A DNA stretch of 64,000 nucleotides from Bradyrhizobium genosp. L (lineage in GTDB: Bacteria > Pseudomonadota > Alphaproteobacteria > Rhizobiales > Xanthobacteraceae), in assembly GCF_015624485.1 (NCBI RefSeq), contig NZ_CP061378.1, forward strand, positions 1,488,001-1,552,000. Direction: 5' to 3'. Positions 40,885 to 48,066 of this stretch are shown here, piece after piece (position 1 is the first letter of the stretch; every line of letters begins with the position of its first letter). The notes under the pieces were generated by a model that was not told the origin of the DNA, searched no databases, and saw only the letters and a list, made by a program, of their open reading frames with translations. The translations under genes were made by a program, and so were the position numbers.

Positions 40885-41733
40885 TCAGGCAGTCGCCAAA
40901 ACTGCTTCAGACGAAATGAGCGAGCTGGATGGACGGCGCCGCACAGCCTCCAGGTGATACCGCTCGAGAATATCGGTCTCCAGGACGACGCGCTCTTGCG
41001 TGTAATAGGCGAAGTGGGCGACGACCTCGTCACCGATGATTTGCCCCGGTCTTTTTGTCATCATGGGGAGGAAGGCGGAGATGTGTTCCTCGTCATCGAC
41101 GTCGAGCGGGCAAAAGGCGTCACCAAGCGCGTTTCGATCCGCTCCGAACACGCCTAGGCAATTGATCGAGAACCGTCCAAGCGTCATCGTGGCATCCGGA
41201 ATATGGAGCGACTCGACCCGATCGGTCTCGATCCTGTTCAGGAAAGCGCGATGGAGCAGCACGGCAAACTGGGGGTTTCTCCATCCGATCTCGCAGGCGG
41301 CCTGACACGACAATGCATCCGAGGATTTGATCTTGCCGTGGAACGATAGCAGCCAGGAGCAGATCGCATTGTTGATGACCAGCGGCGAGAACCAGATCGC
41401 ATTTGTCTTGCTTGCCGCGGCTTTTGCCGCAAAGCGCCCAAAGAAACCCGGCGGCAGGTAACAGATGTCGTCATCCAGCTTGACGTAGAAGGCGTCCGGA
41501 TCGGTCATCGTCCGATAGAACTTGTTGATCGATTTGTTGTCGCCCGTCGAGTTCGGCAGCGCGACGATCTTGATCTTGGGACTGGCCAACGATTGTATGT
41601 AGGCTCGATCGACCGGATCCCGACAATTATCCCACAGGTGCCATTCAGCGACGGCTTCGTCGCTGAGAATATGCTTGGCCAACACGTCGAGATATCTGCG
41701 TCGGCCGGCCGGCGTGACGGCGATCACTTTCAT
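40885..41733 (-). CDS. GT-A-like glycosyltransferase
   Basis: A 282-residue soluble protein with features of a GT-A glycosyltransferase: N-terminal MKVIAVTPAGRRRYLDVLAK, and the metal-binding DDD in FYVKLDDDICYLPPGFFGRF, which is the DxD-like motif. Region ALSCQAACEIGWRNPQF and NCLGVFGADRNALGDAF follow. It probably transfers a sugar in surface polysaccharide or protein glycosylation; donor and acceptor are unknown. The ATG at 41733 is used (the TTG two codons before is weak). It follows a TylF-type methyltransferase gene on the same strand by 76 bases, and such pairs are common in O-antigen or glycan loci. Confidence 0.75.
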   Translation of the reverse strand: MKVIAVTPAGRRRYLDVLAKHILSDEAVAEWHLWDNCRDPVDRAYIQSLASPKIKIVALPNSTGDNKSINKFYRTMTDPDAFYVKLDDDICYLPPGFFGRFAAKAAASKTNAIWFSPLVINNAICSWLLSFHGKIKSSDALSCQAACEIGWRNPQFAVLLHRAFLNRIETDRVESLHIPDATMTLGRFSINCLGVFGADRNALGDAFCPLDVDDEEHISAFLPMMTKRPGQIIGDEVVAHFAYYTQERVVLETDILERYHLEAVRRRPSSSLISSEAVLATA

Positions 41734-41809
41734 AACCAATTCCTCGTCTGCGGATTGATCCGATTCGGCCCCGCTCGCCTTTCCAGGGCAGCGCGGCGTG
41801 CTGGAAGGC

Positions 41810-42901
41810 TCAGTCCGGCGTGGACATCACGAACCCGACTTGTTGATGGCTTGGCACAAAGCCGAACGGTTGGGCTCGAATGCCGGTTTCGGCGAGCAAC
41901 TCCTCGAACGCCTTGAACTCGTGATCGCGCCAACCCGGATAGTTCCAGTACTCGTCGAACACGATGAGAGTACCCGGTACGATCCGATCCTTCAAATTTG
42001 CGAAGATCGTTTTGGTCGACGAATAGAGATCGCAGTCGACATGAAGCAGCGAGAGCGGAATTTGCGGCCGGTCATGAAGGAAGGCCGGCAGCGTGTCGTC
42101 AAACCAGCCCTTGATCAGCGTCACGTTGGGCGGAACGATTGGCAGGCTTGCCCGCGCGAATGCTCCCTTGTCGAATCCGCTCCGCCACGCCTCGGGCAGC
42201 CCTTCGAAAGAGTCGAAGCCGTAGAAATGGGTCCGCGGTGTGTTCCGGCCCATGTGGCTGATCGTGCGACCCGACGCCACCCCGAATTCGAGGAAGAGGC
42301 CGTTCGAGTGGGCCAGCTCCAGTGCTTTCGACAGCAGCGACAGATCGTTGTCGAACGCCGGGCATGTCAGAAAATGCTTCTCGTAGTGCTCCGCGCTGTC
42401 GAGCGCTGCCTTGAAACAGGCGACGTCCAGAATGTCGAAGCTATCCCCTCGGGGTCTGGGAAAGTTCATGCCGGGTGACGGGGTTCTCGTCGGATTTTTC
42501 GGGACCACCGGTATGTGGATTTCAGGCTGCGGTCGCCCGTCGTGCATCAGATAAGAGAGCGCGCCGGCCACCTGGGGGCTCAGGGGATCCTGCGCCTGAA
42601 GCTGCCTCAGCCTTGCGATGGCCTCGTCGCGCGGACCCGCGATGCCCTGGATGAAGGCCTCGAGGACATCAAAAATCTTGGCGACCTTGGGCTGCTGAAC
42701 GGAGCGCAAAGCGCGTAGCACCACGAGGAGGTCGCCAGCATCGCCCTCTTCGACGACCATCTTGAGGAGCAGCCAGAGCTCCGGATGATCCAGGCCATCC
42801 TCCATGTCCCTCACAAGTCGATCGAGGGCCTTAAAGGCCTGGGTTTCCTCGAGCTCGGTCGCGCTCGTGCTCTCGTTTGATTGTAGTACGTGTTCGGTCA
42901 C
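41810..42901 (-). CDS. TylF/MycF-like SAM methyltransferase
   Basis: A 363-residue protein. The first 140 residues are helical (YLMHDGRPQPEIHIPVV marks their end). The catalytic part has FLEFGVASGRTISHM as the SAM-binding glycine loop, THFYGFDSFEGLPEAWRSG, the metal-binding Asp in LLHVDCDLYSSTKTIF and IVFDEYWNYPGWRDHEFKAF, which together identify the macrocin-O-methyltransferase group. It methylates a sugar or other hydroxyl. The GTG at 42901 has GCGAGGTGGGACT right before it, so I prefer this to the upstream ATG codons at 42934 and 43012. It is likely in an operon with the glycosyltransferase-like gene. Confidence 0.85.
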   Translation of the reverse strand: MTEHVLQSNESTSATELEETQAFKALDRLVRDMEDGLDHPELWLLLKMVVEEGDAGDLLVVLRALRSVQQPKVAKIFDVLEAFIQGIAGPRDEAIARLRQLQAQDPLSPQVAGALSYLMHDGRPQPEIHIPVVPKNPTRTPSPGMNFPRPRGDSFDILDVACFKAALDSAEHYEKHFLTCPAFDNDLSLLSKALELAHSNGLFLEFGVASGRTISHMGRNTPRTHFYGFDSFEGLPEAWRSGFDKGAFARASLPIVPPNVTLIKGWFDDTLPAFLHDRPQIPLSLLHVDCDLYSSTKTIFANLKDRIVPGTLIVFDEYWNYPGWRDHEFKAFEELLAETGIRAQPFGFVPSHQQVGFVMSTPD

Positions 42902-43072
42902 AGTCCCACCTCGCCGGTACGCCTGCGGACGCATCGGAATTTGTCGATCCTCACGCAGCGCGGCGGACGCTTGACTGACCGTCTCATGAGTCGCCCCAGG
43001 AGCGCCAAACATGGCTTACAATTGGTTAACATTCTCCATATGCGACCGGCTCGGGCCGCGGCACGCGGCTAC

Positions 43073-43158
43073 GTAGGGTGGGTGGAGCGAAGCGATACCC
43101 ATCAATGTTGTGCCGCGCGGCGGGATGGTGGGATATCGCTGCGCTCCACCCATCCTAC
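43073..43158. repeat. Palindromic repeat, GTAGGGTGGGTGGAGC type
   Basis: GTAGGGTGGGTGGAGCGAAG pairs with a right arm ending GCGCTCCACCCATCCTAC. A second copy is at 43877-43978. The core also shares GATACCCATC with GATATCGC arms. Confidence 0.8.
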
Positions 43159-43167
43159 GGGCGACAG

Positions 43168-43191
43168 AAAGCCGGCGTTGCCGCCGGCTTT
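43168..43191 (-). terminator. Terminator after the 43202 gene
   Basis: AAAGCCGGCG-TTGC-CGCCGGCTTT is a perfect stem just beyond the stop at 43202 on the minus strand. The T run is short (TTT). The same stem occurs at 44578-44601 behind rpoH. Confidence 0.65.
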
Positions 43192-43201
43192 CGTCACGCC
43201 A

Positions 43202-43618
43202 TTATGTCCGCGGAGCCTTCCCCTTTCCGGGAAATGCCCTGGGGAGTCCGGCCGAAGGTTTCGTGACGATCTGGTGCGCATCGCGCCAGATCACTTCGTG
43301 CTGGCGCGACGCAGTGATCGTGCGCACCGGCAGGCCGCCTTCTTCGAGCAGCCAGGCGCAGTAGCGCGCGCGGCTGATCGCCTCGCAGGCCTCGGGATCG
43401 AACCAGCAAATACCCCAGATCGAGTCGCGCCGCTTGAAGTGCCGCGCGATGCGCCCGGGAATCGGCAGATGCTGTCCGAACCAGTCGAACTGGTCCGACA
43501 ATTCGTGTCGGATCCAGTCGGGGCAGTTGTTCTGATAGAGATACCAGGATGCGCGAAAGAAGCCGCTCTCCACTCGGCTGCGCGGGTGGATGAGCGGTGT
43601 AACGAACCGCAAATACAT
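43202..43618 (-). CDS. Hypothetical protein with a duplicate fragment
   Basis: A 138-residue protein with no domain I recognise. It is rich in aromatics and cysteine: YLRFVTPLIHPRSRVESGFF, RASWYLYQNNCPDWIRH, DSIWGICWFDPEACEAIS, then ARYCAWLLEEGG. The end (GLPRAFPGKGKAPRT) is basic. The family seems to exist also as a C-terminal fragment at 40638-40817, so the gene was duplicated and one copy lost its front. The ATG at 43618 is better than the earlier one at 43660, because upstream residues are Arg-rich and dissimilar. No signal peptide. A terminator follows. Confidence 0.7.
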   Translation of the reverse strand: MYLRFVTPLIHPRSRVESGFFRASWYLYQNNCPDWIRHELSDQFDWFGQHLPIPGRIARHFKRRDSIWGICWFDPEACEAISRARYCAWLLEEGGLPVRTITASRQHEVIWRDAHQIVTKPSAGLPRAFPGKGKAPRT

Positions 43619-43660
43619 GACGACACGGCGCCACGCCGTGTTGCGTGACGCCCCTCGCAA

Positions 43661-44051
43661 TCGAATTGGATGAACGCAAGAACAGCCGCGCGGCGGCGTT
43701 CAGCTCATGACCGATCGCCGGTCACCAATGGGGTGGCGGCGTTCAGAACGTGTCGATCTCAACTTCATGCCGCCTCCCTTGAAAGCGCTGAACAGAAAGG
43801 CGCGATCTCGCGCCGGGCGGCAGGACATACACCCGCCCGTGTCCAGTGACAAGCGCGTTACGGTTCGAGCGGCTCCGTAGGATGGGTGGAGCTAACGGGT
43901 CGCACGAATGCCGCGATACCCATCGAACCTTGTGCGTCTGGCGGGACGATGGATGTCGTTGCGCTCCACCCATCCTACGGGCAACAGACAGCGGGCGTCA
44001 CCGCCGGCTTTCGCATCTCGTAGTTACGCTTCGTTCGGGTCTCGGGCGGCA
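43661..44051. other. Gene-free stretch with one repeat
   Basis: 391 bases without a supported gene. They hold the palindromic repeat at 43877-43978 and otherwise no long frame with family similarity. The 3' end of a minus-strand secreted protein gene begins at 44052. Confidence 0.45.
43877..43978. repeat. Palindromic repeat, GTAGGATGGGTGGAGC type
   Basis: Second copy of the unit at 43073-43158: GTAGGATGGGTGGAGC at the left and GCGCTCCACCCATCCTAC at the right, with a 15-base longer loop. Confidence 0.8.
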
Positions 44052-44525
44052 CTATCGGGGCCATCGATTTCGCATCGCGCTACTGAAGTCCTGCCAGGAC
44101 CAGAAGCTCAGGAATAACCGCTCTCCGCCAATCACGCGAAAGTCGCTTACGACAAAACCGCCGAACACTTGAAACTCGCCGCCAATATAATACGAGCGCT
44201 TTGCGAACTCCTCAAATTTCGTCTTGTCATTTGGAAAGCTCCACCCGCATTGACCGTCCCAGCTGGTTTGGACAACGAAGATTTGTCCTTCTTCAAGACC
44301 TTTAAGAGCCTCGACAACGCGAACACGGATGCGTCCCGTATCGGACCAGCTATCATCTTGCGCCCCAAATGGTCGCACAAGTTCCAGCGGTTCGACTCTG
44401 GCGACCAGCGGTTTGCTCTCCCATTTCATCGGCAAGTCTAGAGACATAGGGCTCGGTTGTAGAAGGCAGGCAGAAGCGGGCTGCATGATCAATAGCGGCG
44501 CTGCAAACAAGACAAACGGTTTCAT
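44052..44525 (-). CDS. Exported hypothetical protein
   Basis: A 157-residue protein with a signal sequence (MKPFVLFAAPLLIMQPASAC). Cys20 after ASA could be a lipoprotein site, but the -3 residue is not Leu, so cleavage by signal peptidase I is equally possible. The mature part (PLVARVEPLELVRPFGAQDD, IRVRVVEALKGLEEGQIFVV, then SWDGQCGWSF) resembles small extracytoplasmic beta proteins of unknown role. ATG at 44525. It is codirectional with rpoH but separated from it by a terminator. Confidence 0.65.
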   Translation of the reverse strand: MKPFVLFAAPLLIMQPASACLLQPSPMSLDLPMKWESKPLVARVEPLELVRPFGAQDDSWSDTGRIRVRVVEALKGLEEGQIFVVQTSWDGQCGWSFPNDKTKFEEFAKRSYYIGGEFQVFGGFVVSDFRVIGGERLFLSFWSWQDFSSAMRNRWPR

Positions 44526-44574
44526 GCCCAACGGCCCGTCCTATCACTCCGAAACCCAACCATCCTACGGCAAC

Positions 44575-44601
44575 AAAAAAGCCGGCGTTGCCGCCGGCTT
44601 T
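44575..44601 (-). terminator. rpoH terminator
   Basis: GCCGGCG-GCAA-CGCCGGC on the minus strand followed by TTTTTTT (plus-strand A run before 44581). It lies 29 bases beyond the rpoH stop. Confidence 0.85.
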
Positions 44602-44629
44602 CGTGTCTCTTGGTTTGGATCCCGCGCGC

Positions 44630-45526
44630 TTAGTGCGCGGCCTCCAGCGCTGCTTCCTGCCGGGCGATCGTGCCCTTGACGGCCGACTGCACCTTCTCGA
44701 AGGCGCGGACCTCGATCTGCCGCACGCGCTCGCGCGACACGCCGAATTCGGCGGCGAGGTCTTCCAGGGTCATCGGCTCGTCCGCCAGGCGCCGCGCCTC
44801 GAAGATGCGGCGTTCGCGCGGGTTGAGCACGCCGATCGCGCCGTTGAGGGCCTGGCGGCGATGATCGAACTCCTCGCTCTCCGCCATCACGGCTTCGGCG
44901 TTGGGCGAGTTGTCGACCAGCCAGTCCTGCCATTCGCCGGCTTCGCCGTCGTCGCGGATCGGAGCGTTGAGCGACGCGTCACCGCCGAGGCGGCGATTCA
45001 TGTCGATCACGTCCTGATCGGTCACGCCGAGGCGCTTGGCAATGATCTTGACCTGGTCGGGGCGGAGATCGCCTTCTTCCAGGGCCGAGATCTTGCTCTT
45101 CGCCTTGCGCAGGTTGAAGAACAGCTTCTTCTGGTTCGCTGTGGTGCCCATCTTCACGAGCGACCAGGACCGCAGGATGTACTCTTGAATCGACGCCTTG
45201 ATCCACCACATGGCGTAGGTGGCGAGACGGAAGCCCTTCTCGGGCTCGAATCGCTTCACCGCCTGCATCAGGCCGACATTGCCTTCCGAGACTACCTCGG
45301 AGATCGGCAAGCCGTAGCCGCGATAGCCCATGGCGATCTTGGCCACGAGCCTGAGATGGCTGGTGACGAGTTTATGCGCCGCGTCGCGATCGTCATGCTC
45401 GCGCCAACGCTTGGCGAGCATGTACTCCTGCTGGGGCTCCAGCATGGGGAACTTGCGAATTTCGGCGAGGTATCTTGAGAGGCCAGATTCTCCATTGAGA
45501 ACCGGCAACGTAGCTGTACGGGCCAT
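44630..45526 (-). CDS. rpoH: RNA polymerase sigma factor RpoH
   Basis: A 298-residue heat-shock sigma (sigma-32 group). Region 2 shows LRLVAKIAMGYRGYGLPISE and FRLATYAMWWIKASIQEYIL; the RpoH box is in QKKLFFNLRKAKSKI; region 4 has TLEDLAAEFGVSRERVRQIE. It directs transcription of chaperones and proteases. The start ATG at 45526 follows CTGGAGGGCGCACGA. Bradyrhizobium carries several rpoH genes; which paralogue this is cannot be told. Its promoter region faces the end of rluD. Confidence 0.95.
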   Translation of the reverse strand: MARTATLPVLNGESGLSRYLAEIRKFPMLEPQQEYMLAKRWREHDDRDAAHKLVTSHLRLVAKIAMGYRGYGLPISEVVSEGNVGLMQAVKRFEPEKGFRLATYAMWWIKASIQEYILRSWSLVKMGTTANQKKLFFNLRKAKSKISALEEGDLRPDQVKIIAKRLGVTDQDVIDMNRRLGGDASLNAPIRDDGEAGEWQDWLVDNSPNAEAVMAESEEFDHRRQALNGAIGVLNPRERRIFEARRLADEPMTLEDLAAEFGVSRERVRQIEVRAFEKVQSAVKGTIARQEAALEAAH

Positions 45527-45742
45527 TCGTGCGCCCTCCAGTGGTTCAGGCCCCCGATAGCGGCGGGCCCGGCAGGCGGCCGCTGGGTTAAAGCCGGCCG
45601 TGCTGCGATGTTCCGCGTTGGATATTCAACGCAGGTGCAACATACACCAAACTGTCCGTGATAGGGAAGGATTGCTGACGTCACGTCCCCGTGTGGCAGA
45701 TATAACCTGCTGTCATATCTCAGCTTTTCGGGAAGGGGTGCG

Positions 45743-46756
45743 TCATACCGCCGCTGTCAGCGCCCGTTGCAGGAGAAGCAAATCCTCCGGCAAAGCCCGT
45801 TCCCAGCGCAAAAGTTCCCCGGTTCTGGGATGCTCCAGAGCGAGCAGATAGGCGTGGAGGGCCTGCCGGTCGAGCGCGGTAAGTGCGTCCTTACCTTCCG
45901 TGCCGAGGTGCCCGGCCTTGGTCTTGAAGTGAGGTCCGTAGACGGAGTCCCCCAGCAGGGGGTGCCCGATATGGGCGAGGTGAACCCGGATCTGGTGCGT
46001 CCGCCCGGTCTCGAGCTGGCAGGCCAGCAGCGAGGCGACCGGCTTGCCATCGCGGCCGGCGAAGCTCGAGAGCACCTCATAATGCGTGACCGCCTCGCGA
46101 CCGCCCTGGCGCACCGCCATCTTCTCGCGGGCATGCGGATGGCGGTCGATCGGCGCGTCGACCGTGCCATGCGGCCGGTTCGGCACGCCCCAGGCGAACG
46201 CCATGTAGCCGCGCTCCATCGGGCCGGTGCGGCCGTGATCGGCGAATTGCGCGGTCAGCGACGCGTGGGCCTGGTCGTTCTTGGCGATCACCATCAGCCC
46301 GGTGGTGTCCTTGTCGAGCCGGTGCACGATGCCCGGCCGTTTGACGCCACCGATGCCGGACAGGCTCGCGCCGCAATGGGCGATCAGCGCATTGACCAGG
46401 GTTCCGGTAGCGTGGCCGGCGGCGGGGTGCACGACCAGGCCCTTGGGCTTGTCGATGACGATGATGTCGTCGTCCTCGAAGACGATATCGAGCGCGATGT
46501 CCTCGCCCTGCGGCTCGGCGGGCGCGGCCTCCGGCACGTCGATTATGATCGTATCGCCTTTGGCGACATGATAAGCGGGGTCGCGGATGGCGGCGTCCTT
46601 GATGGTCACGGAACCGGCGAGGATCAGTGCCTTGAGCCGGGACCGCGACAGCTCGGGGGTGCGCTGCGCCAGCACGCGGTCGAGCCGCGCCGAGCCCTCG
46701 TCGCCGGCGACGATGACCTCCAGTTTCCGAGCACTATTCGAAGACGCCTGTTGCAA
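45743..46756 (-). CDS. rluD: 23S rRNA pseudouridine synthase RluD
   Basis: A 337-residue protein: an N-terminal S4-like RNA-binding part (SARLDRVLAQRTPELSRSRL) and the RsuA/RluA pseudouridine synthase core. The active-site Asp is in RPGIVHRLDKDTTGLMVIAK; further signatures are QFADHGRTGPMERGYMAFAW and LLACQLETGRTHQIRVHLAH. It modifies uridines in 23S rRNA. The likely start is the TTG at 46756 (the front reads LQQASSNSARKLEV), since there is no ATG or GTG nearby in the frame. It is divergent from the DUF6476 gene, 15 bases away, so promoters overlap. Confidence 0.92.
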   Translation of the reverse strand: MQQASSNSARKLEVIVAGDEGSARLDRVLAQRTPELSRSRLKALILAGSVTIKDAAIRDPAYHVAKGDTIIIDVPEAAPAEPQGEDIALDIVFEDDDIIVIDKPKGLVVHPAAGHATGTLVNALIAHCGASLSGIGGVKRPGIVHRLDKDTTGLMVIAKNDQAHASLTAQFADHGRTGPMERGYMAFAWGVPNRPHGTVDAPIDRHPHAREKMAVRQGGREAVTHYEVLSSFAGRDGKPVASLLACQLETGRTHQIRVHLAHIGHPLLGDSVYGPHFKTKAGHLGTEGKDALTALDRQALHAYLLALEHPRTGELLRWERALPEDLLLLQRALTAAV

Positions 46757-46771
46757 TAGAAGAGCCTTGTG

Positions 46772-47107
46772 ATGACCGACACCGCCGTGACCGAACCGAC
46801 CGCCGAGCAGGCTGCGCTGATCGCGCGGGTGCGGCGCATGATGCTGATCGCGGGCCTGAGCTCGGCGCTGGCCGTGGCGGTGGTGCTGATCGCCGTGGGC
46901 TACCGCCTTTATCGCGGCGAGGGAAGCCCCGTTTCGGCGTCGGATGTCACCGCTGCGCTGCCGAAGGGCGCCCGCATCGTCGCGACCGGCACAGCCGGCG
47001 ACCGTTTGGTCGTTACCCTCGACATCGGCGGTGCAACCGAAATCCGCACATTTGATGCAAAGACGCTGAAACCGGCCGGCAGGCTGTCCTTCGTCAGCGA
47101 GCCGTAA
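46772..47107 (+). CDS. DUF6476-like membrane protein
   Basis: A 111-residue protein with a single N-terminal transmembrane helix (MLIAGLSSALAVAVVLIAVG) and a periplasmic part with a short beta domain (ALPKGARIVATGTAGDRLVV and EIRTFDAKTLKPAGR). It matches the DUF6476 family known from alphaproteobacteria, always short and next to rluD or similar genes. Function unknown. The ATG at 46772 is directly after a GTG that could also start it. Confidence 0.8.
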   Translation: MTDTAVTEPTAEQAALIARVRRMMLIAGLSSALAVAVVLIAVGYRLYRGEGSPVSASDVTAALPKGARIVATGTAGDRLVVTLDIGGATEIRTFDAKTLKPAGRLSFVSEP

Positions 47108-47233
47108 GGCGAAGGCGTCGCGAACAACGCCGCCGATCAACCAAAGGCTGCAAAGTATTTTTTGCACCTGCGTTCGCGCAGCGAGAATGCGCGCCGCCAT
47201 CTTTTCGGCCGAGTTGCACGTTCAGCTTGCGCC

Positions 47234-47881
47234 ATGTCGGAGTCCAACCCCAGCGCTTCCGTCGAACCGTTCGGTGCATCCGGGCCATCAGCGTCGTGCA
47301 CGGATCCGACGCGCCGCGCGCTGCTGACGGCGCTCGCGGGGTGCGCCTGCCTCGCGGCGATCGAACCTGCTTCCGCCGATGATGAGGACAAGCCCGGCGC
47401 CAGTGAGCGACCGCAAAAAGCCGACGTGCTGGTGCGCGCCGAAGGCGACAAGGCCGGCGAGGTCATCAAGGCCGATGACCTGACGCTCGGCGGGCCGCCA
47501 ATCCGCGCCTGGCCGAAGGATCCCAAATCCTCCGTCGTGCGCAGCGGCTCGCGGCTGAATGAAGTGGTGCTGGTCAAGCTCGATCCAAAAGAGTTCGACG
47601 ACGACACGCGGGCCCGCTTCCCCGACGGCATCGTCTGCTACTCCGTGATCTGCTCGCACGCCGGCTGTCCGATCACCGCCTGGGTGAAGCAGGAGCAGGG
47701 CGACAAGAACGTCCTGAAATGCATGTGTCACAACTCTGAATACGATCCGCGGCAGAATGCGCAGGTGGTGTTCGGGCCGGCGCCGCGGCGGCTTGCGGCG
47801 TTGCCGCTCAACGTCGCCGACGGTGCGATCACGGTTGCAGCAGCGTTCGTCGGAAAGGTGGGTGCCCAGCAGGGAGGATGA
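47234..47881 (+). CDS. Tat-exported Rieske iron-sulfur protein
   Basis: A 215-residue protein with a Tat-type signal (TRRALLTALAGCACLAAIEP) and a Rieske fold. The 2Fe-2S ligands are in YSVICSHAGCPI (C-x-H) and LKCMCHNSEYDP (C-x2-H), with a disulfide from the extra cysteines in each loop. This is the ubiquinol-cytochrome c reductase-type Rieske layout, shortened at the membrane part. It could carry electrons in the periplasm. The next gene, 185 bases away, is a periplasmic PQQ dehydrogenase, which makes it a possible electron acceptor; that link is inference. ATG at 47234. Confidence 0.88.
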   Translation: MSESNPSASVEPFGASGPSASCTDPTRRALLTALAGCACLAAIEPASADDEDKPGASERPQKADVLVRAEGDKAGEVIKADDLTLGGPPIRAWPKDPKSSVVRSGSRLNEVVLVKLDPKEFDDDTRARFPDGIVCYSVICSHAGCPITAWVKQEQGDKNVLKCMCHNSEYDPRQNAQVVFGPAPRRLAALPLNVADGAITVAAAFVGKVGAQQGG

Positions 47882-47997
47882 GGCCGCACGGGTTTTGTGC
47901 ACGACCAGGAGCATGATCCGGAACGGCGCGAAGCGGTTTTCCCGCGCGGACAAGCGGAACCGGTTGGCGTGGAGACCATGCTCACACACGACTGAAA

Positions 47998-48030
47998 AAA
48001 CGTCTCAATAAAAATAAACGTCTCAATAAA
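47998..48030. promoter_or_regulatory. Direct repeat upstream of the PQQ dehydrogenase
   Basis: AAACGTCTCAATAAA occurs twice, 18 bases apart (47998-48012 and 48016-48030), in the AT-rich leader about 40 bases before the PQQ dehydrogenase ATG. A possible activator or repressor site. Confidence 0.5.
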
Positions 48031-48066
48031 GCGTCAAAACAAAACATCGCAGGGAGGTAGCATCTC

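Noticed and set aside
43194..43679. An alternative 161-codon minus frame overlapping the 43202 gene.
   Set aside because: Arg-rich shadow; the 43202 frame is supported by the related fragment at 40638-40817.
47882..48066. CRISPR-like repeat from AAACGTCTCAATAAA.
   Set aside because: Only two short copies with a 3-base gap and no spacers or cas genes.
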